Part shown: in pieces, positions 35,601-46,779 of the stretch | How positions within the stretch are numbered: the first letter of the stretch is position 1 | Layout of the letters: each line of letters begins with the position of its first letter | Assembly (NCBI RefSeq): GCF_034140825.1 | Contig: NC_089046.1 | Location: 24,164,501 to 24,228,500 of the forward strand | Reading direction: 5' to 3' | Source: Oryza sativa Japonica Group | Taxonomy: Eukaryota; Streptophyta; Magnoliopsida; Poales; Poaceae | DNA: 64,000 nt | Notes under the pieces: generated by a model | What the model saw: the letters and a program-made list of their open reading frames with translations, nothing else | What the model was told of the DNA's origin: nothing | Database searches by the model: none | Made by a program: the position numbers and the translations under genes

Positions 35601-37092
35601 ATTACAATGAAACATTTTCTCCAGTCTCTTGTAAAGATTCCTTCAGGATTATAATGGCACTAGTGGCACATTATGATTTGGAATTACATCAGATGGATGT
35701 AAAAACGACATTTCTAAATGGAGATTTGGAGGAAAAAGTATACATGGCGCAACCGAAAGGTTTTGTCATGAAAGGAAACGAAAATATGGGATGCCGTCTA
35801 AAAGATCCATTTATGGATTAAAGCAAGCTTCGAGACAGTGGTACTTGAAGTTTGATGGGACAATAAAGAAATTTGGGTTTCAAGAGAATGTCGAGGACAA
35901 CTGTATTTATTCAAAGTTTAAGAATGGGAGATTTATTTTCCTAATTCTGTATGTGGATGACATTCTACTGGCTAGTAGTGATGTCAGTCTACTGCAGGAA
36001 ACAAAGAAATTCTTGTCCTCAAACTTTGACATGAAAGATCTCGGTGAAGCTTCATATGTTTTGGGCATAGAGATTCACCGAGATAAAACAAAGTATGCAT
36101 TGGGACTTTCTCAAAAGACATATAGAAAAGGTGTTGAAGAAATTCAACATGAACAGATGCAGTGCTACACCTGCTCCTATAGTCAAAGGGGAAAAGTATG
36201 GGGCATCGCAATGTCCCAGAAATCAATATGAGCTCAATGAAATGAAAACAAAGCCATATGCGTCAGCTGTAGGAAGCCTACAGTACGCGTAAGTGTGCAC
36301 ACGACCTGACTTGGCATTTGTTATCAGGTTACTTGGCAGATTTCAGAGTAATCCAGGCCCAGAGCACTGGAAATTGGTAAAGAAAGTCTTGCGTTATTTG
36401 CAAGGAATAAAAGGCCTCATGCTGTCTTACAGAAGATCAGAATCGCTCTAGATAGTGGGGTATTCAGATTCTGATTTTGCAAAAGATAATACAAAGTCAA
36501 CATCGGGGATATGTGTTCACCCTGGCAGGAGGAGCTATTTCATGGAAAAGCTCAAAACAGACTATCACTGTAGGGTCTACTATGTATGCCGAGTTTATAG
36601 CATGCTATGAGGCAACGGGGCAGGTGAACTGGCTAAAGAAGTTCATACCTAGTTTAAAGGTGGTTGACAGTATTGAGAAACCACTAAAGTTATACTGCGA
36701 CAACGAACCCGCAGTAATGTACGCTCACAACAATCAGTCAAGTGGTGCTGCCAAACACATTGACATAAAGTACTATGTTGTGAAGGACAAAGTCCGGGAT
36801 CAAACAATCAGTCTCGAGCACATTAAAACAGAAAGGATGCTCGCGGATCCGCTCACGAAAGGCCTACCACCCAACGTGTTCAAGGAACATGTAGCCGGCA
36901 TGGGTTTAAGGGAAGCCTTATGAATCCTGGACTACAGGGCCCAAAAGTAAAAGTATCTGTTTCTGAATAGAGATGTGTATAGTGGCTGTCGAATCCATCG
37001 GTGATTGAGCGTGACGATGAAACATGCTATATGTGCAAATCTGTGATGGAATAGAAAAAGGCTAAAAGAAATAGTGAGATCAAGGGGGAGAA

Positions 37093-37531
37093 TGTTAGAT
37101 GGATCTCCCTCCCCTTGAGTCGGGCCTTGACCCGCGCCCTGATCGGGGGCGTCCAGCCCAATGGCTGGTGGGCCCCCGTCACACTGCGCCATATAAAAGG
37201 GGGTGGAGGCCGGGGCGGCACACGGTACGAGGTTCGCTGCCGCCGCCAACTCCACCCCACAAACCCTAATCCGATTGAGAGGGGGTGCAGCCAGTGACGG
37301 GAAACGCCACCTCCGTGCCACGCCTCATCGCCGGGACATCTACGACCGTCATTGCCACAGCCGTCATCGCCGTCGTCGTTGTTCTCTCTCACACACTTCA
37401 CGCGGGTGGAGGGTAACCAAAACATCAAACATCAAACCCTCTCCCGTTTTCAATCTTTATAGTTCAAACATCAAACCAATAGATCCACCCAACTAGATCT
37501 AACCTAGGTAATCCTAGAGCAAAGCCTAACA
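37093..37531 (+). repeat. Right LTR of the Copia element
   Basis: 439 bp. Its central patch (about 37365-37415: TCGTCGTTGTTCTCTCTCAC then CTTCACGCGGGTGGAGGG) does not match the left LTR but does match the element's own leader near 30830-30870. This suggests template switching or gene conversion between leader and LTR in the past. Confidence 0.93.
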
Positions 37532-37536
37532 TGTGT

Positions 37537-38115
37537 GTGTTCTGAATTTCTGATCACCTGATCAGAAACCTGAGGATTCCAAGCCACAAGTATCCTTGTG
37601 TGTCAAATGTTGTGTGGAATCAATAAAATCAAGTTTGCTGTGCATGTGCCCAAGAATTCAGGTTGTCCAAGAAACTTCAGGTTCTATATTTCAATTTGCA
37701 CATGAATTTTCAAATCAAATTCGTACAAGAAAAGGTGTTATCTTAGTATGAAAATCGAGTTTTACTTTTACCCATTCAAATTAAATTTGCACAAGGACGG
37801 ACACGGATCTAGATCTACTTAGGCGTGGTACAAATTTGACTTTTTGGAAACTTAATTAAATTCAGCTTGTTTTATGCCAGCAATTTGAATCCAACACGTA
37901 CACGAAAAGTGATCAATTTCAAATTGCACAATAATGCAACTATCTTAAACAAAAAGGTCAGCATCATAGTATTGAAGCAAGATGGAAACAGCTAAGAATT
38001 TCCTCAAATTCAATGCATCTATCGGTAAGAAAATTTGAATTCAATTCAATACAAATTGCCTTCCCGACCTGCTTAGATCATCCTGACATGATCATGCTTG
38101 ACATATTGTGCAAGC
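37537..38115. other. Upstream region of metallothionein copy 3
   Basis: The first bases after the retroelement are the displaced 3' flank of copy 2. From about 37849 the sequence is a diverged duplicate of 39928-40130 upstream of copy 4, sharing ordered words such as GCATCATAGTA, GAAACAGCTAAGAA and CAATAATGCA. Confidence 0.65.
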
Positions 38116-38123
38116 TATAAATA
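38116..38123 (+). promoter_or_regulatory. TATA box of metallothionein gene 3
   Basis: TATAAATA, 120 bp upstream of the ATG. Confidence 0.8.
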
Positions 38124-38235
38124 GAGGGACATATGTGCTCTGCTAGGCAATTGCACTAAACTCACCTCAAGCTTTCTCAACACTTCATTGCACACAATTT
38201 CCTGAAGAGTTAAACAAGAGACCTAAAAAATCAAG

Positions 38236-38870
<635 letters not shown>

Positions 38871-40309
38871 GATCAAGGGATTAGTGACCGTAGCATGCAC
38901 CAGCATGCCTATCTGTGATGAACAAATAAATAAAATAGGCCATCCAGTGTGATGGGTTCAATCACTGTATGTTTGGCTGTGTGAATTACTGGTCATCATC
39001 TTGCCAGTGTGCCCTGTGTAATGTTGTTCAGTGAAATATAAGATGGCTTGTTTATGAATTTTCCTCTCTCATTATCTCTTGTTTTTACCATTCTATGGTA
39101 GAAATTACAGATTCCCATTGCTTGGTCAGATGGCTGCTTTACCTGATCTTAGCCTGTTATTATATTAGTGTGGTCTATGTGTATTTCTAAATTCTGTTCA
39201 TTTGACCTGAAATTTTCACGCTACCATCAGGAAGCCTACCGGAGGGACTGAAATTCCGAAATATCAGAAATTTCAAATGAATAGCATTGAAAATTACTAA
39301 ATTTGATTTTGTTTGCTAAATTAAAAAAAATCCGTCCGGAAGAACCTCCTACAGGCACCCACGGGTAATAACGAAATTTCAGAAAATTAGATCTGAAATT
39401 GTAAACCCTGATACGATGCTGTGAGATATCGATCCCAACAACTTCAAATTCAGTGAGGTATATGTATTTGTGGTTTGATTAAAGGCACGTATTTCAAATT
39501 CAGTTGATACATGAACATGTTCAGAGCAGGTTTGATTTGGTCATAAAATCATCAAACTCAAATGCAGTCTAGGTCATGCAATAAATTTAAATTGAATTCG
39601 TACAGCAAGTTAATCAAATTTGATGTGTACAAGATATGTTTAAGTACGTGTCTGGTGTAGCTAGCTAGCGCCGTGGATTTGAAGGAACGATGATTTGGTC
39701 AGTAGCTTGAGGGATCTGAATTCTTGGCGTATGATAAACTTGAGTTCAAAAAATACAAGACACATCAGTTTTATATTTCAATTCGTGTAAACCATTGAAT
39801 TCAATTCATGCAAGGGAACTGAATTTGCATATTTCAATTCATACTCTTAGCTCATTTAAATTGACATTTGCACGATGATGAGTGTGCCTTTTGGGGGTGG
39901 AACTGGTATAAGTTTGACTTTTGGGGAACTTAATCAAATCCAGCGTGGTTCAAGCAAGAAATTTGAATTCAACTCATACAAGAAACGTATTCAATTTCAA
40001 GCTGTGCAATAATGCATCTATCTTAAGCAAAGGGTCTGCATCATAGTACTGATGCATGATTGAAACAGCTAAGAACTTGATCAAATTCAACGGTTTTTCG
40101 TGATGAAAGTTTAAATCCAGTTCATACAAGAAACTTATTCAGATTGTTTGATTTAAATATGAGCAACAAGGCGTCGACCTTAAGCAAAGGTTGACATCAT
40201 GGTGTGAAAGCAAATTTGAACCTGGCCAAAACTTGGATCACATTTGTCCAGAAACTTGGTTCAGATTAACAGTAATTAAAATAATGCAACCTTTGCACGT
40301 AAGCAACTA
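38871..40309. other. Spacer and upstream region of metallothionein copy 4
   Basis: 3' UTR of copy 3, then AT-rich DNA. 39240-39410 has AAATTTC-rich fold-back-like sequence resembling the hAT-like MITE at 9919. 39928-40130 is the duplicate of the region upstream of copy 3. Confidence 0.5.
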
Positions 40310-40453
40310 CTCCCTCCGTTCCATAAAAAACCAATCTAGTACCAGATGTGACACATCCTAGTATTATGAATCTGGACATACATATGTCCAGATTCATCGT
40401 ACTAGATTATGTCACATCTAGTATTAGATTCGTTTTTTATGGGACGGAGGGCG
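40310..40453. mobile_element. Stowaway MITE in the promoter of metallothionein copy 4
   Basis: 144 bp, ends CTCCCTCCGTTCCATAAAAA and the inverse TTTTTTATGGGACGGAGGGC, TA on both sides. Nearly perfect fold-back around ATGAATCTGGACATA / TATGTCCAGATTCAT. It ends 238 bp upstream of the TATA box; copy 3 lacks it. Confidence 0.92.
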
Positions 40454-40690
40454 TATATAAAAATCGTCAATATTTTTATATTTTAGGGCACTTATCAATA
40501 CTATCTTCAACTAAGAATGACGCAATTGCACCCCAAACAAATATGCTTTTTTAAAACTCCGGGAAATGCATATAGAAAACTGACGTCAATGAATGATAAT
40601 GATTTTTCAAGGCCATTTCAACCAGCTACATCTTTCTGGCATGATAATGCTTGAAATAATTGTGCAGCTTATTCTCAAGCGTACTACTAC

Positions 40691-40698
40691 TATAAATA
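40691..40698 (+). promoter_or_regulatory. TATA box of metallothionein gene 4
   Basis: TATAAATA, 106 bp upstream of the ATG. Confidence 0.8.
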
Positions 40699-40796
40699 GG
40701 GGGGCATATCTGAACTGAGTTCATATCAAGCTTTCAATCTCTCATTTCATCCAACTATACAAGTTCAAGAGTTTACAAGAGACCCAGACGATCAAG

Positions 40797-41426
40797 ATGT
40801 CGTGCGGTGGAAGTTGCAACTGCGGTTCCTGCGGATGCGGCGGTGGCTGCGGGTACGTTCGATCTTCAGCTATTGATTCTGAATATGTTTGCTATGTATT
40901 TGTCAACATAAACTGTCATAAGCTTTGATGATTTTGATGTACTTTCCATCATAGAAGAATACTATGTTAGCCCCAATAGTTCTGCTTACAATTGATTTGA
41001 AGTTATATTCAGTTGAAGCCATCCATAAGACAAAAAAAAAGTTGTCATTTCTAGTTACTGAATTTTGCGTTCTGTTTTTTGTTTTCTTGGTTCAGAAAGA
41101 TGTACCCTGACCTGGCTGAGAAGATCACCACCACCACCACTACTGCAACCACTGTCCTAGGTGTTGCACCTGAGAAGGGGTATGATATCTCTGAATCTTT
41201 TCACTGATAAAAAACTTCACTGAAGTAAAAAAAATCCTACCTGAGATTCAGACATGAACAATATGCTGTGATCTACATCTTTCCATGCCTGAAACTGTTC
41301 GTTTCTGAATTTGCCTTGTTGATTTGCAGGCACTCTGAGGGGGTTGGCAAGGCAGCTGAATCTGGCGAGGCTGCCCATGGCTGCAGCTGTGGCTCCAGCT
41401 GCAGGTGCAACCCCTGCAACTGCTAA
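40797..41426 (+). CDS. Metallothionein (plant type 1-like), copy 4
   Basis: Exons 40797-40852, 41096-41179 and 41330-41426, phases consistent, 78 residues. The N-terminal cluster [19 protein letters not shown] has six cysteines. The linker is MYPDLAEKI followed by a Thr-rich run (TTTTTTATT) and VLGVAPEKG. The C-terminal cluster [16 protein letters not shown] has six cysteines. Exon 3 is nearly identical to that of copy 1 ([15 protein letters not shown] shared), while exons 1-2 are closer to copy 3, so exon-level exchange among paralogs is possible. AATAAA lies at about 41480. Confidence 0.95.
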
Positions 41427-42190
41427 GGCCAAGGCGATCTATGACTGAATTGCCAATGCACCAGCCTGTCTACATGATGAATAAATAAAGAGTCCATCCA
41501 GTGTGATGGCTCATGCCTGTGTGAGTGTGACTGAATCCATCAGTGTGTGTGTGTGTTTGTGTCAACCATGTGTGAATCAGGTGTCAAAAATCGTGGCTGG
41601 AAATCCATGTGGTTTCTAGCTTTATGTAAATGTTGTTTGTGAAATATAAATATTGTTTTGTGTATGTGAATTTTACTCTCTCATTTTTCTCTTGCACTCA
41701 CCATTCTATTATAGTAATTTTTTTAAGACTGTCCATATATTTGTCGATAAATGTTTGTTTGATGTAAATATAATACAGTCTGTTTATTCCATTATCTAAA
41801 AAAGAAAATAATACAGTCATATTGTAATTATATTGTAACTAGCATGTAACTATAATATAATTTATATGCAACTTTTAAAAATCCCACAATTATATACAGT
41901 AATACACTATTCCACGAAGTGGAGGTCATATGACCAAATCGCTTCAGCTATATGCATGCCATGATCTTTTTTCTTCCTCGCTCGCACAAATCATGAAGCA
42001 AATCAAACGATTTAATATCATACGAAAGTTACAACCAAGTTACATTGTAGTTAAATGTAAGCTACAATTATACTACATTTACATTTGACAAAATTTTTAG
42101 AAGAAAATTTGTCAACAAATATATACTAGAATCGTTTTTTTTATCTGCAAGAATTCATTCGAGTTGTACACAAACTTGTGGGATTCCATC
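41427..42190. other. 3' flank of metallothionein copy 4
   Basis: 3' UTR with a GT-rich run, then very AT-rich DNA with repeated ATTGTAAT/AACTATAAT words. No gene seen. Confidence 0.5.
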
Positions 42191-42194
42191 CCAA

Positions 42195-42349
42195 ATGGGC
42201 CTCACACTTCTCATACTGGGCTTAATTTCGAAGCCCATGTGGCCCGGCCCAATTAAAACAAGCCCATTACATCAATAAAAAGAAAATAAAAAGGAATTTC
42301 CCGAGGTTTTAGATCTCGCTTCCTCTCCTCTCTTCCTCCAAAACCCTAG
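42195..42349 (+). promoter_or_regulatory. Site II and telo-box promoter of TIM9
   Basis: Several TGGGCC/TGGGCT/AGCCCA words (about 42195-42270) followed by a telo-box, AAAACCCTAG (about 42340-42350), 35 bp before the ATG. Site II plus telo-box is the known arrangement for plant nuclear genes of mitochondrial and ribosomal proteins. No TATA box is needed or clear. Confidence 0.75.
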
Positions 42350-42383
42350 CCTTCCTCCTCCTCTCCCGGCGGCGGCGGCGGCG

Positions 42384-43811
42384 ATGGACAAGAGCATGCT
42401 CGGCGACCTCGACGGTCTCCCGGAGGAGGACAAGATGCGCATGGCGGCCATGGTCGACCAGCTCCAGATCCGCGATAGGTCCACCCGCGCCCCCTCACTA
42501 CATGTTAATTAACGAATGAATTCTTTCGATTGCGGCTGCTCTGCTTGCATGTGGGATTCGTTCGGCGGTGCCTCCTTAGTTTTTTTTTGCGGCCTCGATG
42601 GATGGGAGTGATCGGGATGGCCGATTTGCGGCTACTTTCTTGTGCGCGCGATTATACTATACGGTGCGAGGTGAGGTTTGTGTTGTGCGTGCGGAAAATT
42701 CTGACAGATTTGTGTGATCTTGGTGAACTTACACACTCCAAATCCACGGGGATTTAGTTTTAGGATTCTACAATTTTTCAGCTGTGCGGTTAGAGATTGA
42801 TTGTAGTGAGGATTATGTATGTTGGTTATTACTGTAGTGCGGCTGAAAGATGCATCCTTGTGTGTTCGGTCCCAGTTTTCTTGCTTGGGTTTGGTATTTG
42901 CCCGTCTGATTGTAGTATCAGCTAAGGATGCTTTTCATTTACTTGCATATTTCTCAAATTAGCCATGGTGATCATAATCTCTAATAGGAAAGTATGGAGT
43001 ATTATATACTGATGCCTAGTTGCTGTTGTGACCAAGTGTATTCTGCGAGTAGAAGCACTTTATTTTGGGCTGGTTTGGCAGTATTCATTTGATGGCTAGT
43101 TCTACACCTATGTCTCTTCTGATAGCTAAGTTCTGTTCATGGTCTGTATGCTGTGGCCAGAAATGTAAATGTAGATGTTATTTTTCAATGTTTTGTTGTT
43201 GTTGCAGAGCTTGCGAAATCTATGTTGAAGTCTATTGATGGGATGGTTCCATTAAGTTCATGTACATGATAACTAACCACATAGGTTGGAACTTGGAATA
43301 TTGTCTTTTTAGCTGGTTTGTCACCATGCATGACATAGGCAAAACCAATGGAGTCAATAAACAGGATGGTTCTGAAGATAGAGTACAATAAAATAGCTCA
43401 GTAAAACAATCTTCTTTAGTATGTTTCATGTGTTCTTTGATGCTTTTTCAATCAGCTACCTCATCACTGTGCAATCTTACCGTTGCTTTCTCCCGTGTTC
43501 ATGAAAGTTATGTCATTCATTCAATCATTCTTGATGTGTAAATTCTGATCAACTCTTTGATTTGCCTTTCACTTGTCAAATTACAACTGAAAGATGCTGA
43601 CTTTTTTGGGTTGTCAACGCACAGTTTGAGAATGTACAACTCCCTCGTGGAACGATGCTTCACAGACTGCGTGGACACTTTCCGCCGGAAGACCCTCGAC
43701 AAGCAAGAGGAATCCTGCGTCCGCCGCTGCGCTGAGAAGTTCCTGAAGCACTCCATGAGGGTTGGCATGAGATTTGCTGAGCTTAACCAGGGTGTTGCCA
43801 CACCTGACTAA
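42384..43811 (+). CDS. TIM9: TIM9, small chaperone of mitochondrial protein import
   Basis: Exons 42384-42478 and 43625-43811 with a 1146-bp GT-AG intron; the split serine codon restores the frame and gives 93 residues, the usual length for plant Tim9. The twin CX3C motif is complete: CFTDC and CVRRC, with 15 residues (VDTFRRKTLDKQEES) between. Tim9 forms a hexamer with Tim10 in the intermembrane space and ferries carrier and beta-barrel precursors to the TIM22 and SAM complexes; its cysteines form two disulfides through MIA40. No cleavable presequence is present, as expected. The acidic N-terminus (MDKSMLGDLDGLPEED) is typical of plant Tim9. Confidence 0.96.
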
Positions 43812-45074
43812 TCAATTGGGTTTGGTTTCTAACGTTGGCAATTTTGTCAGCATAAAATCTGTAATCCTTAAATATTTGAGTACTTGAGGATACGAGAGAC
43901 ATCATGTTTTCCTCTTAAACCGATGGGCGACTGCTGGGTATCAAGTTGAATAAATTTATATTAAATTCCCATATTGGTAGCTATTGAGAAGAGCCATATT
44001 TCTGAATATTTTTATGGTATATCGTGTAATCTAATTCTGTTATGTCTAATTTCATATCCTGAGGTTACAGGAACCTTAAGTACATTTTTTTACCATTGCT
44101 GTGTTCAATGGTCTTGATTCACATATAATAGTATCCACCATCTGTAAAGGCACCTTTTCCCTTGCCCTCTCTCTAGACATCTGCTTTGATTGAGAGCAAA
44201 GAATATAGGACCATGCACATGAACTCATCATGCCATCAGCACCACCAAACTGCAAGATCTCTCACTGTTCTTTCTCTACAAATTATTGATGTATCAGCTA
44301 TCATGTCATGTCCTTTTTCATCAGTATTACAATATTGGCTAGTGAATTGCTGCACATGTAACCTCCTTGTAGAGCACAACCGCTTTGCCACCATACTTGC
44401 AATCCTCCATCAACCCTCTTCACCTTGTCAATGAACTTAGACCTGCTTCAGTATAGTACTAACCACAACACAGTTGAAACGCTTCTGATCGTCAGATCGC
44501 GAAATCGACGTCCCAGATTGAGCTACCCAACCCTAATCATTGGATGCTTCCAATGTGTTTGGACATGATCACCTTCTCCCTTTGGCATCTCATGGTTTGG
44601 AGCATTGGTCATTGGCAGTGTGCACGCCAGTGTTGGCAGGTTGGTCACCTTCTGCCCACTACCTGCTGTTTCTTCTCCAATCTGGTTGTGCAATTGTTCT
44701 ACATGTGATGGCATTGTGTGGTGATGAAGTAGCAAAGACAGATTGGAATTTTGTGGCATTGTCGGTGGCATGACATTGTGAGCCTGCTTGCTCTGAAATG
44801 TGTGGTTTTTTCACAAGTGTCATCAATGCATACATCATTGTGTAAGTAGTTAGTAATGTTTGGCATCAAGATTGGAGTGATGCTTCCTGGCCCTTTTGAG
44901 CTTGCCTGTCTGAACTTTCTGTACTTCGGATTACTGATTTGGTTCTTGATCTGTTCTTTTTTCCTCTGCCTTTTGGATGGACAGGTTGTCATTCTTGATG
45001 CTTGGATCTGTGTTTCCAAAGCATCAATGGCCCTCACTGCTGGACTCCAGCTTTTGTTTAGATGAGCTGTGTAT
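43812..45074. other. 3' flank of TIM9 and spacer
   Basis: Average-composition DNA without a coding frame I can support. Open frames at 44186, 44540 and 44856 lack domains. Confidence 0.4.
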
Positions 45075-45320
45075 TTCTTTTTTTTCGCCGAGCTGGCAAA
45101 ACTTGCCGGCCAAAGTATATTAAGAAAGAAAGCGAGAATGTACATTATTTCCTAACGCCCCAGGAACAGAACTCCAGGAGCAGAAAAGCAGAGAAAAAGC
45201 TACTAAAACCCCTCCTTAAACAGGGCCGCCCCAACCACAGATCACTCTATTGGAATCAACCCCGCAGCTGTCCAGGTCTCCCATTCATCCATGATGGTCA
45301 CACAAATGTTGCCCTGGAAT
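45075..45320 (-). mobile_element. 3'-end fragment of a LINE, minus orientation
   Basis: Read on the minus strand, the segment ends with TTTCTTAATATACTTTGGCC, GGCAAGTTTTGCCAGCTCGG and an A8 tail (T8 at 45077-45084 on the plus strand). That is the style of rice LINE 3' UTRs. No reverse transcriptase coding is retained, so it is a 5'-truncated copy. The right boundary is approximate. Confidence 0.5.
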
Positions 45321-45629
45321 CGACAGCAAGAATGACAGACTTCGAGTTTTCAACCTTGCAAATCACATAATTCACATTGGTAAAGCAATTATTTATAGTG
45401 ACCGTAGAATTAGAATCTCATGGCTGTAAAGTACAGCTCAACTTGAAGCAATTAGAGAGTTCAGTTCAGTTCGGTTCAATTCAACATGGATGCTCTCCCC
45501 ACCTAAAGCATCTCTGTTGGAAGATTCAATTCATAATGCACAATCAGCTGAGCACTTCTGAGCCATGATTGCACATAAATTTGCAAAAATTTGTGTCTTG
45601 AGCCATGGCTTCCCACATAATACAAAATA

Positions 45630-45649
45630 CTACCTCCGTCCAGAGGGAG
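45630..45649. repeat. 20-bp relic of a Stowaway MITE
   Basis: CTACCTCCGTCCAGAGGGAG with TA on both sides: essentially the two Stowaway ends joined with almost no interior. Confidence 0.5.
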
Positions 45650-46020
45650 TAAATCAGATTCAAGAACAGAGCTCTGACAAAATTATACAGCTCAAATACA
45701 CAAGTCATCACAGCATGAAAACTAAACAAAAAGGAGTCAAAATTTAAAAAAAAATGCAAAGATCAGTTTCCAGTTTTCTACCTGAAAACTTCTAAATTTA
45801 TCAGCTTATTACAAGCTAGTATAATTACTTGACATCTGCTCATGCCAATGCAGCAATTGACAAGGCATAATCAAAGGAATTTGCTCAACATCTCAACCAA
45901 AAAACTCACATCAAGAAATCAATCAATTAATTAATTATTACACACCAAAAGAAAAAGAAAAAGAAAAATAAAAGCTCTATTCACAGTTCGTCACAAAAGC
46001 AGCCGAAATGCATCAATGCA

Positions 46021-46779
46021 TTAATGCACGACGCCCACCGGCGCCGCCGCCGCGGCGTCGGCGGCGGCGGCGACGTCGATGCTCCTCTGCCCCGGCAGCG
46101 CGAGCATGGCGGTGTGGTCCAGGAAGTCCTTGAGCTTGGCGACGGCCTCGACGACGGCCCTGAGCTCGTCGGCGCGGGCGAAGCCGCGGGCGCCGGCGGT
46201 GCGCGCGGCGTAGACGTAGAAGGTGACGCAGCCCTTGCGGAACTTGAACCTCGCCATCTCCGGCGCGCCGGGCGCCGCGCGGATGAGGCGCCTCCCGGCG
46301 TCGCCGAGCGGGACGACCTGCGGCCACGCGGCGTCGGCGGCGGCCTTCATGGCGGCGGACTCGAAGACGAACACCGCGGCCTTGGAGTTCCTGGTGCCGA
46401 GGCCCAGCGTGAGGGTGTGCCACGCGTGGTGCGCCAGGATGGCGAAGTTGGTCGGGATGTACGCCGTCGTCGTCGGCGCGAACGCCAGCGGCGCCTCCCG
46501 CTGCCTCTCGTCGGCGACGCGGAGGAGGTGCGGGAGCTCGAGCGGCGCGGCGCGGCGCACGGTGAGCGCGCGGGTGACGAGCTGGGCGCCGAACCGGAGC
46601 CCCTTCACGTCGCCGCACGGCCTGAACAGCGCGTCCAGCGACGTCGCCGGCGCCGCCGCCGCGGCGTTGTTCGCCTTGGCCTTGCCGCCTTTCGACTTCT
46701 TGGACGCCGCCGCCGCGTCATGGCCATGGCCGCCGCTCTTTGACTTGGACTTGCTCTTCGCCGCCTTATGCTCCGCCAT
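46021..46779 (-). CDS. Conserved-looking plant protein of unknown function
   Basis: Intronless frame of 252 residues from the ATG at 46779 (MAEHKAAK). An in-frame ATG 20 codons upstream exists, but the MAEHK start has better context and sits where the folded product would begin. Residues 1-45 are Lys/Ser/Ala-rich (KSKSKSKSGG, KKSKGGKAK) and basic, suggesting a nuclear or disordered tail. From about residue 55 the protein looks folded, with alternating hydrophobic segments: LDALFRPCGDVKGLRFGAQ, a Tyr/His-rich stretch YIPTNFAILAHHAWHTL, and RFKFRKGCVTFYVYAAR followed by a helix-like EAVAKLKDFLDH. I do not recognise a named domain. The GC-rich codon use and Leu/Ala pattern fit a real grass gene. 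The leader contains a (CT)n run (about 46839-46860), common in rice 5' UTRs. Confidence 0.72.
   Translation of the reverse strand: MAEHKAAKSKSKSKSGGHGHDAAAASKKSKGGKAKANNAAAAAPATSLDALFRPCGDVKGLRFGAQLVTRALTVRRAAPLELPHLLRVADERQREAPLAFAPTTTAYIPTNFAILAHHAWHTLTLGLGTRNSKAAVFVFESAAMKAAADAAWPQVVPLGDAGRRLIRAAPGAPEMARFKFRKGCVTFYVYAARTAGARGFARADELRAVVEAVAKLKDFLDHTAMLALPGQRSIDVAAAADAAAAAPVGVVH

Larger units (their letters stand above)
30092..37531 (+). mobile_element. Ty1/Copia LTR retrotransposon fossil in the 3' flank of metallothionein copy 2
   Basis: 7.4 kb element with perfect TGTGT target duplications (30087-30091 and 37532-37536). LTRs: 30092-30561 and 37093-37531. Primer-binding site TGGTATCAGAGC at 30563-30574; polypurine tract at about 37081-37092. 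After a long GC-rich leader (about 30600-32750, carrying a nested hAT element) come, in Copia order, a gag region (about 32.8-33.5 kb), zinc knuckle, protease (DSGATIHACN region, about 33.66 kb), integrase (about 34.1-34.8 kb), reverse transcriptase (about 35.4-36.2 kb, YVDDILL visible) and RNase H (about 36.5-36.9 kb). The coding region is broken, with roughly half a dozen or more interruptions. Alignable LTR parts differ by about 3 percent by eye, suggesting insertion around a million years ago (rough, using commonly assumed rice rates). Confidence 0.95.

Noticed and set aside
44186-45065. Possible small genes after TIM9
   Set aside because: Short frames with non-coding composition and no recognised domain.
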